Assembly: GCA_022823235.1 (NCBI GenBank)
Contig: JAJDXO010000039.1
Coordinates: 1-64,000 of the forward strand
Reading direction: 5' to 3'
DNA from: Rhodospirillales bacterium
GTDB taxonomy: Bacteria > Pseudomonadota > Alphaproteobacteria > Rhodospirillales > UBA2165
DNA: 64,000 bases
A model generated the notes under the pieces. That model did no database searches. It had not been told where the DNA came from and worked only from the letters and a program-made list of their open reading frames with translations. Shown here piece by piece: positions 1 through 8,123 of the stretch. The stretch's first letter is position 1. The number at the start of each line of letters is the position of its first letter. The position numbers and the translations under genes were made by a program.

Positions 1-288
1 TTTGATGGCGCTCATCGGTTAGCCGGGCAGGCGCGGGCCGAAGTGCGATGTGTGTGCATCGGACGAGGCCCGCAACGCACCCGGGGGACCGGGGAGCGCC
101 ACCGAAGGCCGGGTTCCTTCGCGCCGTGGCGGCGTTGCGCCACGCCGTCGATGGCCGCCGATGGGCCTGCATCGCCGTTCGCGGCGCGCCTGGCCACGAC
201 GCGAATTAATCCCGGTCAAATGGTTCAATCTGGCCGGAAACCGCTCTTGACCCGTCGCCGCGCACGCAACGAAAGAGTGATCAGCCCG
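1..288. other. Leading non-coding stretch, no convincing gene
   Basis: The open frames here are short, arginine-rich in translation and lack a plausible ribosome-binding site, so I call no gene. There are two small inverted repeats. CGTGGCG at 125-131 pairs with CGCCACG at 138-144. CCCGTCA at 285-291 pairs with TGACGGG at 295-301, overlapping the end of znuA. Neither is followed by a run of T on either strand, so an intrinsic terminator is not supported. The stretch may be the 3' flank of a gene outside the window. Confidence 0.5.
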
Positions 289-1395
289 TCACGATGACGG
301 GTTGAGGCAAATTTGCAGCGATTTCGCCAGGTTGTTCATCAAGGCGAACCAGGCATCGGGTCCCGGGGGCAATGAGCCGCCGACCGGGTCGAGCACCCCT
401 GACCGGGCCGCCGTGCCCTCAACCAGCGTTTGGACGATATTCGGCGGAAATTGAGGCTCCGCAAAGATACAGACCGCTTTGTTGTCTTCGATCACATGGC
501 GCAATTCAGCGACCCGCTTGGCACCGGGCTTGCGCTCCGGGGAAACCGTTATACTGCCGACAGCGTTCAGACCGTAGCGGTTTTCAAAATACTGATAGGC
601 GTCGTGGAAGACCAGGTATGGCCGGTCCTTGACCTTGGCCAGGGCCTCCTCGATTTCGTGATCCAGCTTGTCGATTCGGCCGGCGACCTTCTCGGCATTG
701 GCCTCATATTTGCCTGCATTGGCCGGATCGACCTTGGCGAGGGTCTCCGCAATAACCTCGACCATCTCTTTGGCGTTGTGAGTGTCCAGCCAGATATGGA
801 GGTCTTGCTCGCCATGGGCGTGACCTTCATGACCATCATCATGGTGCCCATGACCTTTGTGTTCGTCATGGTCATCCTTCTTGGCGTGATCGTCGTGCGC
901 ATGACCCTTGTGATCATCGTGATCATGATCGTCTTTTTTGGCGGCCATTTCCTTCTTGCCGTGGTCGTCGTGCGCATGGCCCTTATGGTCATCATGATCG
1001 TCGTGACCGTCTTTTTTCCAGATGCCGCCTTCGCGGGTATCAATAAGTTCGATGTGATCGTTCGTCGAAAATTCGACGACAGCCGCCTTGCTTCCCAGCG
1101 CCTTCAGCGGTTTCTCGAGAAAGCTCTCCAGGTCGTCACCGATCCAGAAGACGGCATCGGCGTTTTGAAGTTCCCGGGCCTGGGAGGGCTTCAACGAGAA
1201 AGTATGCGGGGAAGCGCCGCCCGAAACGAGAAGGGAAGGGATTCCGATCCCTTCCATCACGCCGGCCACGAGGGAATGGACCGCGGGGATCGAGGCGACA
1301 ACACGCGGCCCGGCCTCAGCCTGTGATGCGATAGGGAGCGCCAAGCCGGCGGCAATGGCCATCGTTGCGACGGTAGATTTGAGAGAACGGGTCAT
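289..1395 (-). CDS. znuA: Zinc ABC transporter substrate-binding protein ZnuA
   Basis: Periplasmic zinc-binding protein that delivers Zn2+ to the ZnuBC importer (368 aa). Residues 1-28 form a signal peptide ending QAEA. A zinc ligand His is seen in PHTFSLKPS (about residue 64), another in HIWLD (about 200), and VFHDAY and FAEPQFPP are further family motifs. Between the first two lies a His/Asp-rich loop (about residues 131-196, roughly 20 His) typical of ZnuA, built here from repeated DDHKGHAHDDH units. I use ATG at 1395, preceded by AGGTG; a GTG two codons upstream is possible. It is divergent from zur-znuCB and shares a Zur operator with them. Confidence 0.96.
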   Translation of the reverse strand: MTRSLKSTVATMAIAAGLALPIASQAEAGPRVVASIPAVHSLVAGVMEGIGIPSLLVSGGASPHTFSLKPSQARELQNADAVFWIGDDLESFLEKPLKALGSKAAVVEFSTNDHIELIDTREGGIWKKDGHDDHDDHKGHAHDDHGKKEMAAKKDDHDHDDHKGHAHDDHAKKDDHDEHKGHGHHDDGHEGHAHGEQDLHIWLDTHNAKEMVEVIAETLAKVDPANAGKYEANAEKVAGRIDKLDHEIEEALAKVKDRPYLVFHDAYQYFENRYGLNAVGSITVSPERKPGAKRVAELRHVIEDNKAVCIFAEPQFPPNIVQTLVEGTAARSGVLDPVGGSLPPGPDAWFALMNNLAKSLQICLNPSS

Positions 1396-1425
1396 GCCCA
1401 CACCTATTTTTTATAAAATAACTAG

Positions 1426-1455
1426 GATATTGTTATGATATAATATAACAATATC
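1426..1455. promoter_or_regulatory. Zur operator (perfect inverted repeat) between znuA and zur
   Basis: GATATTGTTAT (1426-1436) and ATAACAATATC (1445-1455) are perfect reverse complements separated by 8 bases. The spacer region contains TATAAT (1439-1444), a consensus -10 hexamer for the rightward zur-znuCB transcript. Alphaproteobacterial Zur boxes are known AT-rich palindromes with a TGTTAT/ATAACA core, and this site lies between znuA and zur. I infer that zinc-loaded Zur occludes the promoters in both directions, giving autoregulation of zur and repression of znuA and znuCB. Confidence 0.88.
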
Positions 1456-1481
1456 CGACACAACCCGCAGCAGGATGTGCC

Positions 1482-1973
1482 ATGTCCGTTTCCAAGACCA
1501 TTCCCGTTGCCTGGCAAAGGGCCCACGATCACGGCCAGTGTATTGCCCCTGCCATAAATGCCGCCGCCCGCATTTGCGAGTCGCGCGGCATTCGATTGAC
1601 CCCATTGCGTCGCCGGGTGCTCGAGCTCGTCTGGGAAAATCACAAACCGGTCGGCGCGTACGGGCTGCTGGATGAGCTCAAACGGGAACACTCCTCCGCA
1701 GCGCCGCCGACAATTTATCGCGCGTTGGATTTCCTGGTGGAGCAGGGGCTCGTCCATCGTATTCAGAGTCTCAATGCCTATGTGGGCTGCAACGATCCGG
1801 GGCACAGCCACAAGGGAATGTTCCTCATCTGCAACGACTGCGGCGACGCATTGGAAATCGAAGACAAGGGCGTTGCGAACACCATCGATCGGTTTGCCTC
1901 GCGCCTGGGCTTTCTTTTGACATCGCAGTCGGTGGAAGCGGCGGGCCTGTGTCCGGGTTGCCAGGAAGCCTGA
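1482..1973 (+). CDS. zur: Zinc uptake regulator Zur (Fur family)
   Basis: Fur-family repressor that senses zinc and represses zinc import genes (163 aa). The N-terminal winged helix spans about residues 28-95, with SRGIRLTPLRRRVLELV and PTIYRALDFL, the usual Fur-family recognition segment. Metal sites are visible: CNDPGHSH (C103, H108, H110) and a Cys4 structural zinc site formed by C117/C120 (CNDC) and C157/C160 (CPGC). The choice of Zur over Fur rests on its place between znuA and znuCB and on the adjacent operator. It stops 4 bases before the znuC start, so it is likely co-transcribed with znuC and znuB. Confidence 0.94.
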   Translation: MSVSKTIPVAWQRAHDHGQCIAPAINAAARICESRGIRLTPLRRRVLELVWENHKPVGAYGLLDELKREHSSAAPPTIYRALDFLVEQGLVHRIQSLNAYVGCNDPGHSHKGMFLICNDCGDALEIEDKGVANTIDRFASRLGFLLTSQSVEAAGLCPGCQEA

Positions 1974-1977
1974 GTTG

Positions 1978-2757
1978 ATGGATCAGGTTACGCGGGCCGG
2001 CGAGCCTATCGTCGAACTCTCCGGGGTTGAGGTGCGCGCCGGCAATCGGGTTTTGGTCACCGGCATCGACTTATCCGTTTCCGACGGCGAGGTCGTCACG
2101 CTCATCGGGCCGAATGGTGCGGGAAAGACAACGCTGATCCGGGCGGCATTGGGCCTCATCCAGCCGAGTGCCGGGATTTCCCGAAGGCGTGACGGCGCCC
2201 GGATCGGCTATATGCCGCAGCGGCTGAACATCGACCGCAACATGCCGTTGACGGTCAGGCGATTCCTGGGTCTCGCGGGCGCGTTCGAGCCGGGCGCGCG
2301 CGCACGGGTCCTCGAGGAGACGGGCATCGCAAGAATAATCGACAGTCCGGTGCACGATATCTCGGGCGGCGAATGGCAACGCACGCTCCTCGCCCGGGCG
2401 CTGCTGAGAGAGCCCGACCTCCTGGTCCTCGATGAGCCCGCCCAGGCGGTGGATCTGACGGGACAGGCCGAGCTCTACCGGCTAATCGGTGAAATCCGGG
2501 ATCGTCGGGGGTGCGGCGTTTTGATGGTTTCCCACGATCTGCATCTGGTGATGTCGTCGACCGACCATGTGGTATGCATCAACACCCATCTTTGCTGTGC
2601 CGGCACACCGGACACCGTGAGCCGCGATCCGAGCTACGTCGCCATGTTCGGCGAGTCGGTTGCCGAAACCATGGCGCTTTATCACCACAATCACGATCAT
2701 GCGCATGGCGTTGACGGCAGCATCGTGCATGAACACGGACACGATCGTCATGGATGA
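1978..2757 (+). CDS. znuC: Zinc ABC transporter ATP-binding protein ZnuC
   Basis: Cytoplasmic ATPase of the high-affinity zinc importer (259 aa). It has Walker A GPNGAGKTT at about 44-52, Q-loop Gln81, signature SGGEW at 129-133, Walker B LLVLDEP at 148-154 and switch His187. The C-terminus is unusually His-rich (about residues 236-258, HHNHDHAHG then HEHGHDRHG) and could hold or sense zinc; this is inference. ATG 1978 is used; a TTG immediately upstream is in frame. It overlaps znuB by 8 bases, suggesting translational coupling. Confidence 0.95.
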   Translation: MDQVTRAGEPIVELSGVEVRAGNRVLVTGIDLSVSDGEVVTLIGPNGAGKTTLIRAALGLIQPSAGISRRRDGARIGYMPQRLNIDRNMPLTVRRFLGLAGAFEPGARARVLEETGIARIIDSPVHDISGGEWQRTLLARALLREPDLLVLDEPAQAVDLTGQAELYRLIGEIRDRRGCGVLMVSHDLHLVMSSTDHVVCINTHLCCAGTPDTVSRDPSYVAMFGESVAETMALYHHNHDHAHGVDGSIVHEHGHDRHG

Positions 2758-3553
2758 CTTCCTGGTCCGCGCGGTACTTGCGGGAGTGGGCGTGGCCGCG
2801 GTCACCGGTCCGCTCGGGTCCTTCGTCGTTTGGCGCCGCATGTCTTTTTTCGGAGACGCCTTGGCGCACTCGGCATTGCTCGGGGTCGCCCTCGGACTGC
2901 TGTTGGGGATCGACCTGACCGTCGGGGTGCTGGCGGTGGCGGTGATCGCGGCGATTTTGCTGCTGGGAATCGAGCGCCGAACCGGTCTCGCCATGGATAC
3001 GATCTTGGGTATTTTATCACACGGCACGTTGGCCATCGGCCTCGTCGCGGTCGCCTTTCTGGAGCGGGTTCGCTTCGATCTCTTGGGATTCCTGTTCGGC
3101 GATATTCTCGCCGTCACCGCGGCGGATATCGCCTGGATCTACGGCGGCGGCGCCGTGGCGCTGGCCCTTATCGCCTATTTCTGGCGGCCGCTGCTGTCCG
3201 CGACGGTTCACGCGGATCTTGCCCGGGCGGAAGGCGTGCCCGTGGACCGGGTAAACCTGGTCTTTCTGCTCTGCCTGGCGCTGGTGGTGGCGACGGCCAT
3301 GAAGGTGGTCGGGATATTGCTGGTCGCGGCCATGCTGATCATCCCGGCGGCGACAGCGCGGCCTTACAGCCGTACCCCCGAACGGATGGCCGTATTCGCG
3401 GTAGTCATTAGCTGGTTGTCGGTTGCCGGCGGGCTGGGGCTGTCCTTTGCCGCGGATACGCCGGGCGGGCCCTCGATTATCTCGTTCGGATTATTACTGT
3501 TCGCGCTCACCACCGGACTGATGGCGCTCAGGCAGCGGCATTCAGACGGCTGA
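2750..3553 (+). CDS. znuB: Zinc ABC transporter permease ZnuB
   Basis: Integral inner-membrane permease of the ZnuABC system (267 aa), ABC-3 family. It starts MDDFLVRAVLAGVGVA and has repeated hydrophobic segments across its length, with the family-typical GPLGSFVVWRRMSFFGDALAHS near the N-terminus and a late GILLVAAMLIIPAATAR segment. ATG 2750 lies inside the 3' end of znuC; the open frame reaches further upstream, but that part is only the shadow of znuC. Its 3' end overlaps the end of convergent metC by 26 bases. Confidence 0.94.
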   Translation: MDDFLVRAVLAGVGVAAVTGPLGSFVVWRRMSFFGDALAHSALLGVALGLLLGIDLTVGVLAVAVIAAILLLGIERRTGLAMDTILGILSHGTLAIGLVAVAFLERVRFDLLGFLFGDILAVTAADIAWIYGGGAVALALIAYFWRPLLSATVHADLARAEGVPVDRVNLVFLLCLALVVATAMKVVGILLVAAMLIIPAATARPYSRTPERMAVFAVVISWLSVAGGLGLSFAADTPGGPSIISFGLLLFALTTGLMALRQRHSDG

Positions 3554-4715
3554 GGCCGGCGCGCGCGTCTTCGATCAGGTCGTCGATATCCTCGAGCCCG
3601 GCATGGAACCGGACGCAGGGCTTCGAGAAGTCCCATTCGGTCACGGTCCGGCTTCCCTCCAGGGACGACGGCAGCACGAGGCTCTCATATCCGCCCCAAC
3701 TGCCGCCGAGGGAATAAAGCTCCAGCCCATCGACCATCGCATCGACGGCCTTTTGGCCGACCGGGTTGAGAACCACCGAGAACAGGCCGCTCGCGCCGGT
3801 GAAATCCCGCTTCCAGAATTCATGGCCGGGACATGTGTCGAAGGCCGGATGGAGAACGCGGTCGACCGCCGTCTGACCGGCAAACCATTCCGCGAGCTTC
3901 AGGCCGTTCTGCTCATGGCGCTCGAGGCGAACCGACAGCGTCCGGATGCCGCGGAGACCGAGATAGCAGTCATCCGGCGCCGCGCTGCATCCCAAGGCGG
4001 CGACGGAGGTGCGAATCTTGGGGAAGTGTTCTTCCGAAGTGATGATGCAGCCGAGCATCGCATCGGAATGACCTACCCAATACTTGGTCGCGGCCTGCAC
4101 GGAGACGTCGACCCCGTGCGTCAGCGGCTTGAAGTAGTGACCCGCCGACCAGGTGTTGTCGATAATCACCACGGCGCCGCCCTTGTGCGCCGCGTCGACG
4201 ATCGCCGGGATGTCCTGGACCTCGAACGTATGGGAGGCGGGGGACTCGGTGAACACCACCTTTGTGTTGGGCCGCATGAGCTCGGCGATCCCGGCCCCGA
4301 TCAGAGGATCGTAGAAGGTCGTCTCGACTCCCATCTTGGCGAGGATGCCTTCGGTCATGCGGCGCGACGGCGCATAGGCGCTGTCCAGCATCAGGATATG
4401 GTCGCCGCCCTCGACAAAGGCCAGCGTCGCGGCGACGACGGCCTGCAGGCCCGACGAGACGGCCTTGGCCCGTTCGCCGCCCTCGATGGCGGCGGCCGCC
4501 TCTTCAAAGGCCATTGACGTCGGCGTGCCGTGCCGTCCATAGACGAAATTTCGGTCCGAACCCATCCGCGCCTCCCGCATGGCGTCCATGGACGGATGGG
4601 CCACCGTCGAGACGTGGTACACGGGCGGGTTGACGGCGCCCCGCTGGTTTTGCGGATCGCTCCCCGCATGCACGATGGTGGTATTGGGGCCGTACTTTCT
4701 GGTCTTATCGGTCAT
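3528..4715 (-). CDS. metC: Cystathionine beta-lyase (PLP-dependent)
   Basis: PLP enzyme of the Cys/Met metabolism family (395 aa, usual length). MetC splits cystathionine to homocysteine, pyruvate and ammonia, and can also release sulfide or persulfide from cysteine or cystine. The PLP lysine is K211 in ATKYWVGHSD; D186 (IIDNTW) and Y60-R61 (YGRHGTPT) are cofactor-contacting positions. The overall sequence fits the proteobacterial MetC group better than cystathionine gamma-synthase. It is last in the cysK-sseA-metC operon, 12 bases after sseA, and converges on znuB with a 26-base 3' overlap. Confidence 0.9.
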   Translation of the reverse strand: MTDKTRKYGPNTTIVHAGSDPQNQRGAVNPPVYHVSTVAHPSMDAMREARMGSDRNFVYGRHGTPTSMAFEEAAAAIEGGERAKAVSSGLQAVVAATLAFVEGGDHILMLDSAYAPSRRMTEGILAKMGVETTFYDPLIGAGIAELMRPNTKVVFTESPASHTFEVQDIPAIVDAAHKGGAVVIIDNTWSAGHYFKPLTHGVDVSVQAATKYWVGHSDAMLGCIITSEEHFPKIRTSVAALGCSAAPDDCYLGLRGIRTLSVRLERHEQNGLKLAEWFAGQTAVDRVLHPAFDTCPGHEFWKRDFTGASGLFSVVLNPVGQKAVDAMVDGLELYSLGGSWGGYESLVLPSSLEGSRTVTEWDFSKPCVRFHAGLEDIDDLIEDARAGLSRLNAAA

Positions 4716-4727
4716 GTCTCAACTCGG

Positions 4728-5582
4728 TCAGGTTTCAACCGGCGTGTCGTCGCGGCCGCCCCATTCGCTCCAAGAGCCGTCATAGACGGCGACATCGTCG
4801 CGGCCGATCAGATGCAGGGCGAGTGCCGCCACACAGGCGGTGACGCCGGATCCGCAGCTGGCGACGATGGGATTTTCCGTACCGCCGGTCCCGCCGACGA
4901 CAGCCCCGATTTCATCGGCCGAGCGCATGACGAAGTGGCGGTCCTTGTCCAGAAACGCGGCGAAGGGAAGATTGACGGCGCCCGGAATATGGCCGGAGCG
5001 CATTCCGGGGCGGGGTTCCGGTTCGGTGCCGTCGAACCGGCCCGGCGCCCGGACGTCGACGACCTGAGCTTCGGCATCCCCGATATTGGCCATAATCTGA
5101 TCCAGCGTCCGCACCATGCCGGCGCGGAACCGAGATTCGAAGTTTGTCACGGCAATGTCCGTCGCCGTATCGGTTATCGGCCGATCTTCGGCAAGCCACT
5201 TCGGCAGTCCGCCATCCAGGACCGCGACCCGGTCGTGACCGTAGAGGCGGAACATCCACCAAGCCCTCATGGCGGCCATGAAACCGCCGTTGGAATCGTA
5301 GGCGACCACGCGCTTGGAATTATCGATGCCCAAAGCGCCGACCTGTCCGGCGAAGAATTCCGGTGAGGGAATGGTGTGGGGCAGCCCCGACCCGGTATCC
5401 GCGATGGAGTCCACATCGAAGAAAACCGAGCCTGGGATATGGGCGGCTTCGTATTCTTCCCCGCCGTTTCGCCCGGCCGCGGGCAAGTGCCAGCTCGCAT
5501 CGATGACCGCGATTTGCGGATCGCCGAGATGATCGGCCAGCCACTCGGTGCTGACCAGGGCATCGGGATTGACGTAGCTCAC
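4728..5582 (-). CDS. sseA: 3-mercaptopyruvate sulfurtransferase (rhodanese family)
   Basis: Two-domain rhodanese-fold enzyme (284 aa) that moves sulfur from 3-mercaptopyruvate to its active cysteine as a persulfide and then to an acceptor. The catalytic loop CGSGVTA begins at C243; this CG(S/T)GVTA form is characteristic of mercaptopyruvate sulfurtransferase rather than thiosulfate sulfurtransferase. The inactive N-terminal domain carries AAHIPGSVFFDVD, and the C-terminal domain carries the matching SGHIPGAVNLPF. Gaps of 12 bases to cysK upstream and metC downstream indicate one transcript. Confidence 0.94.
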   Translation of the reverse strand: MSYVNPDALVSTEWLADHLGDPQIAVIDASWHLPAAGRNGGEEYEAAHIPGSVFFDVDSIADTGSGLPHTIPSPEFFAGQVGALGIDNSKRVVAYDSNGGFMAAMRAWWMFRLYGHDRVAVLDGGLPKWLAEDRPITDTATDIAVTNFESRFRAGMVRTLDQIMANIGDAEAQVVDVRAPGRFDGTEPEPRPGMRSGHIPGAVNLPFAAFLDKDRHFVMRSADEIGAVVGGTGGTENPIVASCGSGVTACVAALALHLIGRDDVAVYDGSWSEWGGRDDTPVET

Positions 5583-5594
5583 GGGGTATCGCCG

Positions 5595-6596
5595 TCAGGT
5601 CAGCCAGTCGGGGCAGGGCAGGCCCCTGGACTTGAGGAAGTCAACATTGAACAGCTTGCTCTGATACCGGGTGCCGTAATCGCAAAGAATGGTGACGATG
5701 GTATGGCCGGGACCCATCTGGTTGGCGAGCCGGACCGCGCCGGCGATGTTGATGCCCGTCGAGGTGCCCATGCACAGACCTTCATATTTGAGCAAATCAA
5801 ATATGTAGGGCAGCGCTTCTTCATCGGTGATCTGATAGGCCTCCTCGATGGGCGCGTCTTCCAGGTTGGCGGTGATGCGGCCCTGGCCGATCCCTTCGGT
5901 AATGGATTCGCCTTCCGCCTTCAGTTCGCCATTGGCGTAGTAGCCGTAGAGGGCCGAGCCCATGGGATCGGAAATGGCAATCCTTATGTCTTTTTTCCGC
6001 TCCTTTAGCGCCATGCCCACACCGGCGAGCGTGCCGCCGGTACCCACGGAGCAGGTAAAGCCGTCGATATTGCCGTCGAGCTGCTCCCAGATTTCGGGGC
6101 CGGTGCCGAGATAGTGGGCGTCGCGGTTGGCCGTGTTGTCGAACTGGTTGGCCCAGATGGCGCCATGGGGATGGGTTTCCGCCATTTCCTTGGCGATGCG
6201 CTCCGAGACATGGACGTAGTTTCCGGGGTCCTTGTAGGGAACGGCCGGAACTTCCCGCAGGTCCGCCCCCGCCAGCCGGAGCATGTCCTTCTTCTCTTCG
6301 GTCTGGGTTTCGGGAATGACGATGATGGTCCGGTAGTTGCTCGCATCACCGACCAGCGCGAGGCCGATGCCGGTATTGCCGGCGGTGCCCTCGACGATGA
6401 TTCCGCCTGGCTTGAGCCGGCCCTTTTTTTCCGCGTCACGCACGATGTAGAGCGCCGCCCGATCCTTCACCGACCCGCCCGGGTTCATAAACTCGGCTTT
6501 GCCGTAGATTTCGCAGCCCGTCGCCTCGGAGACTTCTCGAAGCTTGATTAAAGGCGTATTTCCAATGGTTTCGAGAAGACCGTCACGAACGTCCAT
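5595..6596 (-). CDS. cysK: Cysteine synthase A (O-acetylserine sulfhydrylase)
   Basis: Makes L-cysteine from O-acetylserine and sulfide (333 aa, PLP-dependent, fold type II). It begins MDVRDGLLETIGNTPLIKL. The PLP lysine is K44 in NPGGSVKDR, the substrate loop is TAGNTG at 71-76 (family usually TSGNTG), and the phosphate-binding loop is GTGGTLAG. It is the first gene of a cysK-sseA-metC operon. The 147-base divergent gap upstream should hold its promoter, but I cannot assign hexamers with confidence. Confidence 0.94.
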   Translation of the reverse strand: MDVRDGLLETIGNTPLIKLREVSEATGCEIYGKAEFMNPGGSVKDRAALYIVRDAEKKGRLKPGGIIVEGTAGNTGIGLALVGDASNYRTIIVIPETQTEEKKDMLRLAGADLREVPAVPYKDPGNYVHVSERIAKEMAETHPHGAIWANQFDNTANRDAHYLGTGPEIWEQLDGNIDGFTCSVGTGGTLAGVGMALKERKKDIRIAISDPMGSALYGYYANGELKAEGESITEGIGQGRITANLEDAPIEEAYQITDEEALPYIFDLLKYEGLCMGTSTGINIAGAVRLANQMGPGHTIVTILCDYGTRYQSKLFNVDFLKSRGLPCPDWLT

Positions 6597-6743
6597 GTGC
6601 CACCGCCAATTTGGGGAAATTCTTCATACGAGGTTGGTTCGGCCGCAGACTAGACCCGTGGAGGGAGGCGATCAAGCGCCCGCCGCCGTGGAAGATTCAC
6701 TGTCCGGGCACTCTCGGGCCCGCGCCCATTCAGGAGGAATTTT

Positions 6744-8111
6744 GTGCTGATTGAGCTTGAGCCATTGCAGCGCGATGACGGTCATGCCGTCGAACCGGTC
6801 ATCGCCCGGTTGATCGACGGCGCGACCTCGGCGAAGCTGCCGCGAGACGTGTTGCCGCACCTCTGCGAGCGAATGGAGATAAGAATGGCCCGATCGGAGA
6901 AAGTCACCTTCACCGGTGCGTTGGGCGCCGAACTGGCCGCCCGCCTCGACCTGCCGGCCGGCAAGCCCCGTGCCTACGCGCTCTTCGCACATTGTTTCAC
7001 GTGTAACAAAGACATATTTGCCGCCGCCCGGGTCAGCGCCGGCCTGGCCGAGCGCGGCATCGCCGTTTTCCGTTTCGACTTTACGGGTCTTGGCCACTCC
7101 GACGGCGAGTTTGCCAATACGAACTTCTCGTCCAATGTTGCCGATCTGAAGGCGGGCGCGGAATACCTGCGTCAACACCACGAGGCGCCGAAAATTCTCA
7201 TTGGACATAGTCTGGGCGGCGCCGCCGTTCTCGCGGCGGCCGAGGCGGTTCCGGAGGCGAAAGCGGTGGCCACCATCGGGGCGCCGTTCGATGTGGAGCA
7301 CGTGTCGGAGAACTTCTCGGCATCGGTAGAGGAGATACGGGAAAAGGGCGAAGCCGAAGTGACGCTTGGCGGACGGCCGTTCGTCATCAAACGGCAGTTC
7401 CTGGACGACATCGGATCGCAGGATCAGGCCGCGCGAATTGCCGATCTCAGGAAAGCGCTTGTCGTTTTTCACGGTCCACTCGACCGGCAGGTCGGTATCG
7501 ACAACGCGGCCGCGATTTACTCGGCGGCCAGGCACCCCAAGAGTTTCGTCACCCTGGATGACGCGGATCACCTGCTGACGGAGCGCTCGGACGCCATTTA
7601 TGTGGCCGAAGTGATCTCCGCCTGGGCCACGAGATATCTGGGTGAAACCGAAGAGACGGCCGAGGCGGCGCCGAATGCGAAGGAGGGAGAGGTCATTGTC
7701 GCCGAAAACGGCGTCGGGAGGTTCGGCCAATCCATTTCCGTCGGCGGGCGCCACACCCTGACGGCGGACGAGCCGCCGCGGGTCGGCGGCGAGGATACCG
7801 GGCCGACGCCTTATGATCTGCTGCTCTCCGGCCTCGGCGCCTGCACGGCCATGACCATGCGGATGTACGCCGCGCGGAGGAATATTCCGCTGGATCGGGC
7901 GTCGGTCGCCATGCGGCACGACAAGATCCATGCCGAGGATTGCGGGGACTGCGAGACCCGGGAAGGAAAGATCGATCGGATCGAACGGGACATCACCCTG
8001 GAGGGCGATTTGACCGAAGAGCAGCGGCGGAAACTGCTGGAGATCGCCGACAAGTGCCCGGTTCACCGGACGCTTCACTTGGAGGTGGATATCCAAACCA
8101 AGCTGGCCTAG
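6744..8111 (+). CDS. Bifunctional alpha/beta hydrolase–OsmC family protein
   Basis: Fusion of an N-terminal alpha/beta hydrolase (about residues 53-300) to a C-terminal OsmC/Ohr-like domain (about 318-455). The hydrolase has the nucleophile elbow GHSLGGA (S156) and a late His in LDDADHL (H276). The OsmC part has both redox cysteines, C367 (GACTAMTMRMYAA) and C438 (DKCPVHRTL). OsmC proteins reduce organic hydroperoxides; the hydrolase substrate is unknown. GTG at 6744 has AGGAGG 6 bases upstream (6732-6737). The family normally starts near ATG 6885 (MARSEKVTF), which also has a GGAG. The first 47 residues are therefore an unusual extension or a mis-called start. Confidence 0.87.
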   Translation: MLIELEPLQRDDGHAVEPVIARLIDGATSAKLPRDVLPHLCERMEIRMARSEKVTFTGALGAELAARLDLPAGKPRAYALFAHCFTCNKDIFAAARVSAGLAERGIAVFRFDFTGLGHSDGEFANTNFSSNVADLKAGAEYLRQHHEAPKILIGHSLGGAAVLAAAEAVPEAKAVATIGAPFDVEHVSENFSASVEEIREKGEAEVTLGGRPFVIKRQFLDDIGSQDQAARIADLRKALVVFHGPLDRQVGIDNAAAIYSAARHPKSFVTLDDADHLLTERSDAIYVAEVISAWATRYLGETEETAEAAPNAKEGEVIVAENGVGRFGQSISVGGRHTLTADEPPRVGGEDTGPTPYDLLLSGLGACTAMTMRMYAARRNIPLDRASVAMRHDKIHAEDCGDCETREGKIDRIERDITLEGDLTEEQRRKLLEIADKCPVHRTLHLEVDIQTKLA

Positions 8112-8123
8112 AGAAGTTTCCGT

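Noticed and set aside
430..1326. Long open frame opposite znuA (298 codons)
   Set aside because: It is a reverse-strand shadow of znuA; its hydrophobic repeats arise from the His/Asp codons read antisense.
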